A stretch of 64,000 bases of DNA. Source: Sphingomonas sediminicola. GTDB taxonomy: Bacteria; Pseudomonadota; Alphaproteobacteria; Sphingomonadales; Sphingomonadaceae. The stretch covers positions 1,054,001 to 1,118,000 of the forward strand of contig NZ_CP060782.1 of the NCBI RefSeq assembly GCF_014489515.1, read 5' to 3'. How positions within the stretch are numbered: the first letter of the stretch is position 1; every line of letters begins with the position of its first letter. Below the pieces are notes generated by a model. The model had not been told where the DNA came from and did no database searches. It saw only the letters and a list, made by a program, of their open reading frames with translations. The translations under genes and the position numbers were made by a program. Shown here piece by piece: positions 10,894-19,568 of the stretch.

Positions 10894-11793
10894 TTATTTC
10901 GCGGCGACTGGGAAACAGGGCTGGCCGCGTCCTAACAATGTGCCGCATGCGGCTGAAGCCGCCGTCTTGCTGGAATAGGGGCCAACCTGAAGGCGAGTCA
11001 CGGTTCCGGCTGTAACTAGAAACTGCTGGCGACCTGCGACCGGTGCGCTTCCCGACAGCTTCCTGAAGAGGGCTTCTGCAGAAGACCGCTGCGAGAACGC
11101 TCCGAGCTGGATCCGCCATGCTCCACTTGTTGGGATTGTAGCGGCGACCTGCTGGATCTTCGTTCTCGGAGCGGTGGTTTGGGCGACTTTTTGCGTCGGT
11201 TCTGGAGCAGATTTCGCAACCGACTGGGTCTTCGCCTTCTGAAGAGCGAGGGCCACACCCTTCTTCCGCTGCGCCAGCGGGATGATCTCATCCATCTGTG
11301 CAAGCGTGTTCCTGGCCGGCTCGAGCCCTTGGGCGGCCGAGCGGCTTACATAGGCGTACCCGAGCACCGGGTCTTGCGCGACGCCATCGCCGTTGAAGAG
11401 CGCGGTCCCGTACACGAGCATGGCACGCGGATCGCCCTTCTCGGAACCCATCTTCAGCCACTTCAGGCCTTCTGCCTGATTACCGTTCTGGAAGAGGAGG
11501 AGCCCGAGCGTGGTCTGAGCGTCCACGTGATCCTTTCGCGCGGCCTGCTCGAGCCAAGTCTGCGCCGTGCCCAGATCGACCAACACACCGCGACCCAACC
11601 GATAGGCCTGGCCCATGTTGAACGAGGCGTCGGGATCGCCTGCCTGGGCAAGAGGGCGCCAGATTGCGACGGCGCCCGCATAATCGCCCCGCTGCCAGGC
11701 ATCGATACCGGCCTTCACGTTTTGCGCGCTTGCGGGGGCCGCCCACACAAGCGACGCACCGAATAAAGCTGCGCTCCAATACTTCGACCGCAT
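10894..11793 (-). CDS. Exported Sel1-repeat and SPOR-domain protein
   Basis: The 299-residue product begins with a signal peptide (cleavage after WAAPASA). Sel1/TPR-like helical repeats follow (DASFNMGQAYRLGRGV, DAQTTLGLLLFQNGN, RAMLVYGTALFNGDGV). A Lys/Ala/Gln-rich linker leads to a C-terminal SPOR domain (WRIQLGAFSQRSSAEALF through RLQVGPYSSKTAA). SPOR domains bind peptidoglycan stripped of stem peptides at division sites, so a periplasmic septal role is likely. The gene is divergent from parA and ends 3 nt from serB. Confidence 0.85.
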   Translation of the reverse strand: MRSKYWSAALFGASLVWAAPASAQNVKAGIDAWQRGDYAGAVAIWRPLAQAGDPDASFNMGQAYRLGRGVLVDLGTAQTWLEQAARKDHVDAQTTLGLLLFQNGNQAEGLKWLKMGSEKGDPRAMLVYGTALFNGDGVAQDPVLGYAYVSRSAAQGLEPARNTLAQMDEIIPLAQRKKGVALALQKAKTQSVAKSAPEPTQKVAQTTAPRTKIQQVAATIPTSGAWRIQLGAFSQRSSAEALFRKLSGSAPVAGRQQFLVTAGTVTRLQVGPYSSKTAASAACGTLLGRGQPCFPVAAK

Positions 11794-11863
11794 ACGTCCG
11801 CGACTCCCCGTAACCGCGGAGGGTAATCAAGCGCGACCAAGCCGCAACAGTATCTTGAGGATG

Positions 11864-11878
11864 TTAACCAGATTTTAG
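11864..11878. promoter_or_regulatory. Near-match CtrA box TTAA-N7-TTAG
   Basis: The 140-nt gap between the Sel1-SPOR gene and parA contains TTAA, seven bases and TTAG, one base away from the CtrA consensus. It lies 56 nt before the parA ATG. With one mismatch this could be chance in a short AT-richer gap. Confidence 0.3.
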
Positions 11879-11933
11879 AGCCTTGAGTGTCACTCCCGGC
11901 GCTGAATTGACGGCATACGGCGAGGGGAAAAGC

Positions 11934-12646
11934 ATGCGCGTTCTGGCTATGGCATCGCAGAAGGGCGGGTCGGGTAAAACGACTTTGTCCGGACATCTTG
12001 CGGTGCAGGCGCAGCTAGCGGGGCCGGTCCGGTCTGCCTTATCGACATCGATCCGCAGGGAAGCCTTGCCGACTGGTGGAACGAGCGCGAAGCCGAAATG
12101 CCGGCCTTTGCGCAAACCACCGTCGCTCGCCTTGCTTCGGACCTCGAAGTCCTTCGCCAGCAGGGCTTCCGCCTCGCTGTCATCGACACTCCGCCGGCCA
12201 TCACGATGGCCATTCAGAGCGTTATCGCCGTTGCCGAACTGATCGTAATCCCAACCCGGCCGAGCCCGCACGACCTTCGCGCCGTCGGCGCCACGGTCGA
12301 TCTCTGCGATCGTGCCGGCAAGCCACTGATCTTTGTCGTCAACGCGGCAACTCCGAAAGCCAAGATCACGTACGAGGCGGCTGTTGCGCTTTCGCAGCAC
12401 GGCACCGTCGCGCCGGTCACCCTTCACCATCGCACCGACTATGCGGCCTCGATGATCGATGGCCGCACGGTCATGGAAATCGATCCGAAGGGGCGCTCGG
12501 CCCAGGAAGTGATCGAGCTGTGGGACTACATCTCGGATCGCCTCGAAAAGAATTTCCGCCGTACCGTGTTTGCGGCCCCCGGAGCTCAGGCTCCAGTTTC
12601 GCCTCGCCCGGTTGGCGGCTTCGGCCGTCGTGTGGCCGGCCAGTAA
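11934..12646 (+). CDS. Orphan ParA/MinD-family ATPase (frame broken once)
   Basis: A deviant Walker A motif, ASQKGGSGKTTLSGHLA, starts the protein, and VIDTPPAITMAIQ is the Walker B/switch region, typical of ParA-type ATPases that position DNA or protein cargo. No parB accompanies it; the next gene encodes a ribbon-helix-helix protein. The frame breaks near 12021 in a G run. One added G gives LAGAGPVCLIDIDPQGSLA and about 237 residues. The start is the ATG just before MRVLAMASQKGG. The sequence supports cargo positioning in general, not chromosome segregation specifically. Confidence 0.88.
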
Positions 12647-12659
12647 GGAGGCCGTGTAA

Positions 12660-13313
12660 GTGAAATCCGAACCGAAGCCTTTCGCTTCTCTCTCTTCCGG
12701 CCTGCTGGCTCGCAAGGGCGGTGCGCGCCCCGCGATGCGGCCCCAGGGATTTGGTCAGATCGGCGGAAATCTCGAAGATCTTGGCTGGAATGACATGGGG
12801 TTCGAGGCACCAAAGCCTGCCGAGGCTCCGCGCGACTCCGAGCATGATGCCTTCGGTGAGCCGATTGCCGAGCATCCCGCTCTCCATGGCCACGCTGGCC
12901 TGACGCCGGTGAATTCGCCGGTGCATACGCAGCAGGCGGAAATCGAAGACCGGTTCAACGAGCCGGAAGGCGCGACGGACGAAGGCGAAGTGGTCGATGA
13001 CACCGCCGAGATCGTCGAAGAATCTGATGAGCTGCCGGTGCAGCCTGTCGAAGCCCGGGCACCCATGTACGTGGTGCCTTCTGCTCCGGCTCCGGTCGCT
13101 CGTCGTGCTCCGAGTCCGCGCGCGGCTCCGGGCAGCAAGGGGAAGGCTGCGTTCACCCTCCGGCTCGATCCCGAGCGTCATCTGAAGCTGCGTCTGGCCT
13201 GTGCCCTCAACGGGCGCTCGGCTCAGCTTCTCGTAACCGACGCTCTCGATCTGTTCCTCGATGGAATGCCTGAGCTGGAGGCAATGGCCGAAAAGGCCAA
13301 ACGCAACGGGTAA
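12660..13313 (+). CDS. Ribbon-helix-helix-type protein, partner of orphan ParA
   Basis: The 217-residue product begins with GTG, 14 nt after parA. The first 140 residues are low-complexity, Pro/Glu/Ala-rich and acidic, and likely disordered. Residues from about 160 on (AAFTLRLDPERHLKLRLAC, then NGRSAQLLVTDALDLFLDG) match the beta-strand and two helices of a ribbon-helix-helix fold. Small RHH proteins such as ParG and MetJ bind DNA as dimers and some act as ParA partners, so this could be the adaptor that recruits the neighbouring ATPase. This is inference from fold and context. Confidence 0.7.
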   Translation: MKSEPKPFASLSSGLLARKGGARPAMRPQGFGQIGGNLEDLGWNDMGFEAPKPAEAPRDSEHDAFGEPIAEHPALHGHAGLTPVNSPVHTQQAEIEDRFNEPEGATDEGEVVDDTAEIVEESDELPVQPVEARAPMYVVPSAPAPVARRAPSPRAAPGSKGKAAFTLRLDPERHLKLRLACALNGRSAQLLVTDALDLFLDGMPELEAMAEKAKRNG

Positions 13314-13352
13314 GCACTGGCCTGGCGAGGCCGAATGCAAGGGGTAAGGCAA

Positions 13353-14639
13353 ATGAAACCGCTTCGCTTGGGAACCGCAGTATCGGCCGTCGCTCTCGCC
13401 GGCATACTGGCGGGATGCGCAGCTCCAATGTCTCGCAATGCTTCGGTCGCGAAAGGCAAGGCGAATCTGGCCTATGCTCTGCGGGCGCAGATGGCCATCG
13501 GCTCCGGTGATTACACTTCGGCCGTCGATCTCGCCGAGCGCGCTGCCGAGAGCAGCCCGCAGGATGCCGGCATTCGTGGCCTCCTCGGCAACGCCTATTT
13601 CGGTGCCGGGCGCTTCGCTTCTGCTGAAGCCGCCTACAATGACTCGCTCGCGCTGGCTCCGGGTCAGCCGCAGATCATCCTGAAGCGCGTGCTCGTCCAG
13701 ATCGCCCAAGGCAAGAACGGCGAGGCAGTTGCCGCGCTGCAGGCTGCTCAGGGCATGATCGATCCGGCCGATTACGGTCTCGCGCTCGCTCTTGCGGGCC
13801 AGCCGTATGACGCAGTCCAGGTCCTCGAAACCGCGGCCCGTGCACAAGGTGCCGACTCTCGCGTCCGTCAGAACCTGGCGCTGGCCCATGCGCTCGCTGG
13901 TGACTGGGCTGCCGCCCGCACGATTGCGGCGCAGGATCTCTCCGCCGACCTCGTCGACGCACGTGTACAGCAGTGGATGGCGCTCGCGAAGCCAGCTCAC
14001 GCCTACGACCAGGTTGCCGCCCTTGTCGGCGTCAGCCCTGCGGCGGCCGATCCGGGCCAGCCGGTCCGTCTCGCTCTCGTGCAAGGCGATACGCGCGTTG
14101 CTGAGGCCGCTCCGGCTCCGGCACCTGTCCAGGTCGTCGCCGAGGCTGCGAACGTCCCGACTTACGAAACCCCGGTGTCGCAACCGGATGCACTGGCTCC
14201 TGCTCCTGCACCAGAAGTGCCGACCGTTCGCGAGGCAGTCGCCTCGGCAGCAGCCATCTCGCCGGAAGCTCCGGCGGCCTATGCCATGGCTTCCAACTTT
14301 GCTCCGAAGCCCAAGCCGGCGAAGGCCAAGAAGCCCGCCGCGGCCCGTCCGAGCCTCGGCAGTGCCAAGGGCGTCGTCCAGCTCGGCGCGTTCAGCTCCG
14401 AGGAGCGGGTGTCGCTCGCCTGGGACAAGCTGACCCGTCGCTTCCCGACGCTTCGCAACTATTCGCCGGTCAGCGCTCGCTTCGACGGTCCGCGCGGCAC
14501 GGTCTATCGCCTGTCGATCCGCGGTTTCGCGAACCAGCAGGAAGCGATTTCGCGCTGCCAGATCCTGCGTGGCAAAGGCGGAAGCTGCTTCGTGCGTTCG
14601 ACTGCCGGCGATTCGCCGATCCAGTTCGCGTCGCGCTGA
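13353..14639 (+). CDS. TPR and SPOR-domain lipoprotein
   Basis: The start ATG follows a GGGGTAAGG ribosome-binding site. A lipoprotein signal with lipobox LAGC leads to tetratricopeptide-like repeats (LGNAYFGAGRFASAEAAYNDSLA, given in part), a Pro/Ala-rich spacer with a Lys-Pro tract, and a C-terminal SPOR domain (VVQLGAFSSEERVSLAWDKL to YRLSIRGFANQQEA). The mature protein of about 400 residues should be lipid-anchored and bind septal peptidoglycan. It lies 39 nt after the RHH gene, in line with parA, and is the second SPOR protein of the cluster. Its stop abuts the convergent pyrB stop. Confidence 0.85.
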   Translation: MKPLRLGTAVSAVALAGILAGCAAPMSRNASVAKGKANLAYALRAQMAIGSGDYTSAVDLAERAAESSPQDAGIRGLLGNAYFGAGRFASAEAAYNDSLALAPGQPQIILKRVLVQIAQGKNGEAVAALQAAQGMIDPADYGLALALAGQPYDAVQVLETAARAQGADSRVRQNLALAHALAGDWAAARTIAAQDLSADLVDARVQQWMALAKPAHAYDQVAALVGVSPAAADPGQPVRLALVQGDTRVAEAAPAPAPVQVVAEAANVPTYETPVSQPDALAPAPAPEVPTVREAVASAAAISPEAPAAYAMASNFAPKPKPAKAKKPAAARPSLGSAKGVVQLGAFSSEERVSLAWDKLTRRFPTLRNYSPVSARFDGPRGTVYRLSIRGFANQQEAISRCQILRGKGGSCFVRSTAGDSPIQFASR

Positions 14640-15529
14640 TCAGCTAGACGTCACCAGCTCGAGGCAGGCCATTCGAGTGGCCACTCCGGCCTCGACCTGA
14701 AGCAAGATCAAGGAACGTTCGGGATCGTCGGCGACATCGTCGGCGATCTCGACGTTTCTGTTCATCGGGCCCGGATGCATGACAACGGCCCCCGGCGCGG
14801 CCTTGGCCAGCCGATCCACAGTCAGTCCGTAGCGAGACAGATATTCGCCGGGGGCATCGCCGAGCTCTTCCTCGAGCCGCTCTCGCTGGACGCGGAGCAT
14901 CATGACCACGTCCGCACCCTTGATCGCCTCGTCGATCGACAGGGCGGGGGCATCACTCGGCAATAGGGAAGGCGGCCCAGCAAGCCTCACCTCAGCGCCG
15001 AGGCGTGGCAGGAGCTTGGCGTTGGAGCGAGCGACGCGGCTGTGGCGAATGTCGCCACAGATTGCGATCTTAAGTCCTTCGACCCGTCCGAAGCGGATGG
15101 AGATCGCAAGCGCGTCCAGCAGGGCCTGAGTCGGATGCTCGTTGGTGCCGTCGCCGGCATTGATGACGGCGCAATCCATCAACTCGGTCATGCGGGCCGG
15201 AGCGCCGTTCTCGCGATGCCGGACCACGATGACGTCCGGCCGCATCGCATTGAGCGTCCGCGCCGTGTCGTCGAAGGTCTCGCCCTTCTTGATCGAGGAT
15301 TGCTCGACGGGGAGGAACACGGGCGAAGCGCCTAGCCGATGGGCGGCGGTCGCAAAGGACATCGCCGTTCGCGTCGAGTTCTCGTAAAACAGGTTGAAGA
15401 CGAGCTTGTCGTGCAGGCTCTTGTCCTGCCCCGAGAATTCGAGCGGTTGTACTCGAACCAGCGCTCACCACGATCGAGTATGGTCTCGATCTGGCCGTCG
15501 CTCAGCGAATCGATTGAAATCAGGTCCAC
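14640..15529 (-). CDS. pyrB: Aspartate carbamoyltransferase catalytic subunit (frame broken once)
   Basis: PyrB condenses carbamoyl phosphate and aspartate in pyrimidine synthesis. Seen are the carbamoyl-phosphate loop STRTAMSF, HPTQALLDALA, the 240s-type region and HPGPMNR. The frame breaks near 15433 at a run of four Gs. Adding a G restores GQDKSLHDKLVFNLFYENST and about 296 residues. The start is taken as GTG at 15527-15529, 11 nt after the ruvX stop, because no ATG lies between. Other starts are possible. Confidence 0.9.
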
Positions 15530-15540
15530 GAGCCCGTCGC

Positions 15541-16010
15541 CTAATGGCGCTGCGCCAGATTCGCCAGCGCGTCGATTGCGCCTTGCAGAATGTGAGCGGC
15601 CGCGAGGGCGTCGACCTTCTCGGCGCGCTTGGCCCGGCTGACGTCCGCTTCGATCATCGCCCGCTCCACCGCCTGGGTGGACCAGCGCTCGTCCCAGAGG
15701 AGGATCGGAATGTTTAAAGGAGCCAGGTTGCGGGCGAAGGCGCGGACGGACTGCGTCCGCGGGGAATCGCTTCCGTCCATGTTGAGGGCAGTCCCAGGAC
15801 AAGGCCCGTAACCTGTTCGCGCTCAACGAATTTTCGAAGTGCTTCGAGGTCTGCCGTGAACTTGGTCCGACGGATCGTTTCGGATGGCCCGGCAAAGCTC
15901 CAGCCCAAATCGCAGACCGCCAGTCCGACGGTCTTCGTCCCGACGTCGAGCCCGGCAAGCTTGCCGTGCAAAACGGTCTCGCCGAACTCGGCGGCGCTGC
16001 TGGTGATCAC
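15541..16010 (-). CDS. ruvX: Putative pre-16S rRNA nuclease RuvX/YqgF (frame broken once)
   Basis: The product is an RNase H-fold protein of the YqgF family, linked to 16S rRNA 5' maturation and also annotated as a Holliday junction resolvase. Family marks are [15 protein letters not shown], the LGLPLNMDGS segment (restored across the break), [14 protein letters not shown] and the final [10 protein letters not shown]. The break near 15785 needs one base and gives about 156 residues. GTG at 16008-16010 is preferred because it overlaps the upstream stop as GTGA; an in-frame TTG lies 9 nt further upstream. Confidence 0.9.
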
Positions 16011-17109
16011 TGACGCCAAGCCTTGAGCCTCCGTGCCGCGTCATTCCGGATCGCAGCCCAGAACAAGGCGTAGTCGTAAACGTGATAATTGTTGCCCGGC
16101 AGGGCGAATGGCCCAAGCGCAGGAATGGCCCATCGAGGAGCAACAGACCCTTATCGCAATGCGCTCCGACGCTTCCGGGCTCGAGATGCGCACCGGTCAT
16201 GCTGCCGTTCGGAACGAGCGTGCCCGGATTGGCGTTCGGAGGCGCGGCGCCGTCCTTGGTGCCGGTGAGCGGATTGACGCAGAGCATGTCCTTGCGCTCG
16301 CGCTTGATGCCGGTCGGGCCCTTCGTGCCTTCCCATGCAGTGATGATCAGGTCCGGGTTGGCGGGCTGCCCAAAGCTTTGCCACGAAAGAACGCAACCAG
16401 TCTGATCGGGCGAGGTGCAGGCCGACAGACCAATCGCGGGCAAGTCGGCGGTGACGCTGAGCGGCCAGCCGACGACATAAGCGGCCACCAGCCGGTCCTT
16501 GAGCTGCGGCGCCCGTTCGCGCAGCAGCCGCGAGATGTGAAGCGAACCCTGGCTGTGCGCGGCGAGAATGATCGGGCCAGTCGGATTGCGCTTCAGGAAT
16601 TCGTCGAAGGCCGCCGAAACGTCCGAGAATGCGAGGTCCAGCGCATTTTGTGCATCGGCGTTTCGAAGCAGGAAGGCGCCGAATGCGGCCTGCCGATAGC
16701 GGGGAGCCCAGACGGCCGCATCCTGGCTGAACGCACTGGCCTCGCTCTGAACGAACAGCCGGGTCCGGGCCTCGGTGTCGGAGTCCGGCAGGAGGGGCGC
16801 GTTCCAATGGTCGCGGCGCAGGTAAGTCGTCGGGTGAACGTAGAAGACGCGTGCATCGATCGCGATCGGCTCGACAGGTTGGTCGTTCGCTGGCCGCCAA
16901 TGCGATGGGTCATTGGGCAGATCCTCGGACGCGATCCAGTTCTCCGCCTTCGAATAATCCGGCTTGCCGTTAGACGGCGCTTCGAAGTGGCCCTGCGGCG
17001 TCGCCTGCTTGATCAGCACCTGCTGGCCGAACTGGTATATGGCGAAGGCCCCTGCGACGAACAGCAGGATCAGGATGAAGACGAAGATAAGGAACCGGCG
17101 GGCGCACAT
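16007..17109 (-). CDS. DUF3089 alpha/beta-hydrolase-like membrane-anchored protein (frame broken once)
   Basis: The protein starts with one membrane helix (FLIFVFILILLFVAGAFAIY). A DUF3089-type hydrolase domain follows, with VFYVHPTTYLRRDHWNAP and the nucleophile elbow AAHSQGSLH. The substrate is unknown. The frame breaks near 16122. One added base gives the family C-terminus GNNYHVYDYALFWAAIRND and about 367 residues, ending in TGA overlapping ruvX. It is the first gene of the leftward DUF3089-ruvX-pyrB run. Confidence 0.85.
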
Positions 17110-17159
17110 TGGCTGGGCGCTCTATTGGGCGGAAGAGGGCCGGGCAACTCCTAACTCCC

Positions 17160-17510
17160 TCACCTTGGAGGAGGCTGTCCGAGTCGCGGCAAGCCCGCGA
17201 AGAACCGATCCCGGCGGAGCTCGTCGATCCGGCGCAGCTGGGCGGTTGACGATTTCGACGGCGCGCCGCGGCGTGCCTTGTCGCCCTGACTGAGTGAAGT
17301 CCGGGAGTTGTGCACTTCCTGCACTTCGTCAACCTGGCGAATGTTCCGAGCGCATGTAAGCGCCGCATCCCAGGCCGCCGCAAAGTCGGGATCGCGAGCC
17401 TTGAGGGTGTAGGCGGACTTGCGGCTCATTCCCGCCTCCCGTGCAGCGAGAGTTACAGAGCAATGCGCGGCGAGGGTGACAATGAGGTTACGGCCCTGTT
17501 GCCGGGCCAT
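17160..17510 (-). CDS. Small helix-turn-helix protein of unknown role
   Basis: The 116-residue product has a clear N-terminal helix-turn-helix pattern (TLAAREAGMSRKSAYTLKAR), similar in style to small HTH proteins and terminase-small-subunit DNA-binding regions. An acidic helix (DPDFAAAWDAAL) and an unstructured, Arg/Ser/Pro-rich tail follow. No effector domain is visible. It sits 50 nt upstream of the DUF3089 gene on the same strand and marks the edge of the accessory-looking patch. It may be a transcription factor or a degenerate phage-derived gene. Confidence 0.55.
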   Translation of the reverse strand: MARQQGRNLIVTLAAHCSVTLAAREAGMSRKSAYTLKARDPDFAAAWDAALTCARNIRQVDEVQEVHNSRTSLSQGDKARRGAPSKSSTAQLRRIDELRRDRFFAGLPRLGQPPPR

Positions 17511-17656
17511 TCGCCATCACGGCGCGGGCGGAGAGGGAGGGCAGGAGAGTGGAAGAAAATGGCGATCCTGCGCTGATGACTGTGTCTCTGAGCGGCGCAA
17601 GCACAGGGTTGGGTCTGTAGGATAGCGAATTGTCGTCGGGGGCTGATGTCGGCTTT

Positions 17657-17675
17657 CGACCCATTGCGGACATTA
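17657..17675. repeat. 19-bp interspersed repeat, copy 1
   Basis: The 19-mer beginning CGACCCATTGC and ending GGACATTA occurs here and identically at 19224-19242, with weaker similarity continuing about 6-8 bp on the left side. The 250-nt gap that contains it (17511-17760) shows no other gene or clear promoter. Confidence 0.7.
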
Positions 17676-17760
17676 CCCGTCCCGGTCCGGATTAGCAGCT
17701 TGCGTGCCGTCGCTTGGTGGCACAGGGTCAGTCACGGCAATCCTCCGGCAGGGCACGTGA

Positions 17761-18762
17761 TTGGTCTTGGACAAAACTGCAGCGCCAGTTTGGCACGAGG
17801 ATCACCTCCGACTGGCGGTTAAGGCGGCTTGTGTCGCTCTGTGGTCTTGGCACGTTGACGACGATCGGTTCGCCATGGACCAACGTGGCTTTGAGCTTTG
17901 GGCGCTGCCCTGGTCCGAGCAAGTTACGTTCGAGGAGCTGTCGGTCAACATTCACCCGGCTGACCGGGACAGGGTTCGCGCCGCGTTCAATGCAACGCGC
18001 TCTGTCGAGGGTTCTTACGAAATCGATTTCCGCATTTTAGTGGGGGAGGAAGTCCGCTGGATCTCGGCCCGAGGGCAAGGCGCCGATGCAGGGATTGTCG
18101 ACGGCGCAATGTTTGGCATCTTCCTCGACGTGACAGGTCGAAAGCAGGCCGAAGAGGGAAGCGAGCTCCTCGCGGGAGAGATGAGTCATCGGGTCAAGAA
18201 TCTTTTGTCCATCGCTGCGGGCCTGACGCAGTTCACAGGGCGATCCGCGTCTTCCGTGGCGCAAATGACTGGCGAGCTGACTGAGCGGCTCACCGCCCTC
18301 GGCCGCGCTCACGACATCGTCCGGCCCCTCCCAGGGGAGCAGGGCAAGGCAGCGCTTCTCGGCGACCTTCTGTCAGTCTTGCTCGCTCCTTACGACGAAA
18401 CGGCGGCCTTCTCCGGGCGTATCCGCGTCGCGGTTCCACGGGTGGGTATAGGGGAACGCACGGCTTCTACCTTGGCTATGGCGGTCCATGAGCTGGCTAC
18501 TAACTCGGTCAAGTATGGTGCGTTGTCTTCTGCCGAGGGCTTCTTGGACCTCTCAAGCCGCACGGAGGGAGATCGGATTTTCCTGATCTGGGCAGAAACT
18601 GGAGGTCCCCCAATTGTCGGTCATCCCGAGCTGTCAGGCTTTGGCAGCCGCTTAATCGCTCGGACCGTGTCAAGTCAGCTTGGCGGCGAACTCACCTATG
18701 ATTGGCAGGAAACCGGCCTCGTCGTAACTATCGCTATGCGCATGGAGAAGTTGGCCGCCTAG
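17761..18762 (+). CDS. PAS-domain sensor histidine kinase, HWE/HisKA_2 type
   Basis: The 333-residue soluble protein has an N-terminal PAS fold (VALWSWHVDDDRFAMD through FLDVTGRKQAEE). The kinase core has the H-box GEMSHRVKNLLSIAAGL, N-box VHELATNSVKYGAL, the tryptophan motif IWAETGG and the G-box GFGSRLIARTVSSQLGG. These features define HWE/HisKA_2 kinases, which in alphaproteobacteria serve light, stress or PhyR-type signalling. No membrane segment and no adjacent response regulator are present, so it is an orphan cytosolic kinase. The start codon is TTG, with a weak upstream ribosome-binding site. Confidence 0.9.
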   Translation: MVLDKTAAPVWHEDHLRLAVKAACVALWSWHVDDDRFAMDQRGFELWALPWSEQVTFEELSVNIHPADRDRVRAAFNATRSVEGSYEIDFRILVGEEVRWISARGQGADAGIVDGAMFGIFLDVTGRKQAEEGSELLAGEMSHRVKNLLSIAAGLTQFTGRSASSVAQMTGELTERLTALGRAHDIVRPLPGEQGKAALLGDLLSVLLAPYDETAAFSGRIRVAVPRVGIGERTASTLAMAVHELATNSVKYGALSSAEGFLDLSSRTEGDRIFLIWAETGGPPIVGHPELSGFGSRLIARTVSSQLGGELTYDWQETGLVVTIAMRMEKLAA

Positions 18763-18877
18763 GAGGCGCGTCAGCCTGAGAGACATCGGCACGTTTGCGA
18801 GCGGAACGACGTGGTGGCACGAACGTTGGTTCTTCGACGCCCGTCTGAGTTGTTGTGTTTTTCAGGGATACCCCGTC

Positions 18878-18909
18878 AACCCGCTTCGCCCCGCAAGGTG
18901 GAGCGGGTT
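18878..18909. terminator. Stem-loop, possible bidirectional terminator
   Basis: AACCCGCT and AGCGGGTT form an 8-bp stem around a 16-nt loop, followed on the plus strand by TTT. It lies 115 nt after the HWE kinase stop and about 20 nt beyond the stop of the small minus-strand gene, so it could end transcripts from either side. The T tract is weak. Confidence 0.4.
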
Positions 18910-18929
18910 TCAATCTTCGACCATTTGAG

Positions 18930-19088
18930 TCACGGCCCGTGTTCCTGAATGCTTCGCCTGACCATCGCGTCCAGATCGTCTTCATCGGGCGCGCGTTCCT
19001 GCGCTGTCCGCTCAGAAGCCTCAGGTTCGGTAACAGGTTTCACGCCGTACTTGCTGCGTAGTTCAGCTTTCCTAAGTGGTTTCGCCAC
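18930..19088 (-). CDS. Small charged hypothetical protein (52 aa)
   Basis: A GTG-started frame encodes 52 residues, opening MAKPLRKAELRSKYGVKPV and ending in an acidic then basic helix (APDEDDLDAMVRRSIQEHGP). A GAAGGAG ribosome-binding site sits 8 nt before the GTG. Charged, low-hydrophobic composition and a good ribosome-binding site make it look like a real gene in a gap otherwise empty of genes. No family is recognised, and its neighbours (HWE kinase, small ORFs) do not reveal a role. Confidence 0.5.
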   Translation of the reverse strand: MAKPLRKAELRSKYGVKPVTEPEASERTAQERAPDEDDLDAMVRRSIQEHGP

Positions 19089-19223
19089 GAAAGCGCTCCT
19101 TCACCCAGCGCCCAGCAGCGCCAGTTTTCATCTTCGGGTCTGCGGGGGGATACGCCAATACGGAGTTCACCGTATCATCCGTTCTCCACTCATTCCTCTC
19201 GCCAGCGACCTAGTGGCAGCTTC

Positions 19224-19242
19224 CGACCCATTGCGGACATTA
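19224..19242. repeat. 19-bp interspersed repeat, copy 2
   Basis: This is an exact second copy of the 19-mer found at 17657-17675 and in the same orientation. The two copies bracket the HWE kinase and the small minus-strand gene. The rest of 19089-19361 shows no convincing gene. Confidence 0.7.
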
Positions 19243-19361
19243 AGCGATTACCGTCACGCGTCATTCATGAAGGTGTGCTACAAGTATCCATCACCTGAGA
19301 TCGCAACCGGGCGCCCTGTGACAGAGAGACAAGTTCGTGCTCTCGCTCGCAGGAGATGGAT

Positions 19362-19568
19362 ATGGAACAGATATATTGGCTCAGCCGGGAGAGGGCTTCT
19401 CTGAAGGCGGCGCATGACGCGGTGAGCTCCGAGGCTCGATTGATTCATTATGATCTTGCCGGTCGCTATAGTGTGAAGGCTCGTTCGGCGGAGACGCACG
19501 GCTCGTTTCCGCGCGCTATCTGCGCCGGTGCTGCCAACGGCCATACCAAGGAAGCATGTCATGCTTGA
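19362..19568 (+). CDS. Small hypothetical protein (68 aa)
   Basis: The frame has two candidate ATGs 6 nt apart. The second is chosen because AGGAG lies 6 nt before it. The N-terminal half (MEQIYWLSRERASLKAAHDA, then SEARLIHYDLAGRYSVKA) has the helix-rich, Glu/Arg-containing look of small conserved sphingomonad proteins, whereas the C-terminal 20 residues look unstructured. It has no signal peptide. Its stop overlaps the start of the next small membrane-protein gene, suggesting a two-gene unit of unknown function. Confidence 0.6.
   Translation: MEQIYWLSRERASLKAAHDAVSSEARLIHYDLAGRYSVKARSAETHGSFPRAICAGAANGHTKEACHA

Noticed and set aside
12471-14183. A 570-codon open frame antisense to parA, the RHH gene and the TPR-SPOR gene
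   Set aside because: The opposing frames carry clear domains; this one is low-complexity and spans three genes.
16033-17154. A 373-codon plus-strand frame opposite the DUF3089 gene
   Set aside because: The minus strand encodes the recognised hydrolase fold; the plus frame shows no domain.
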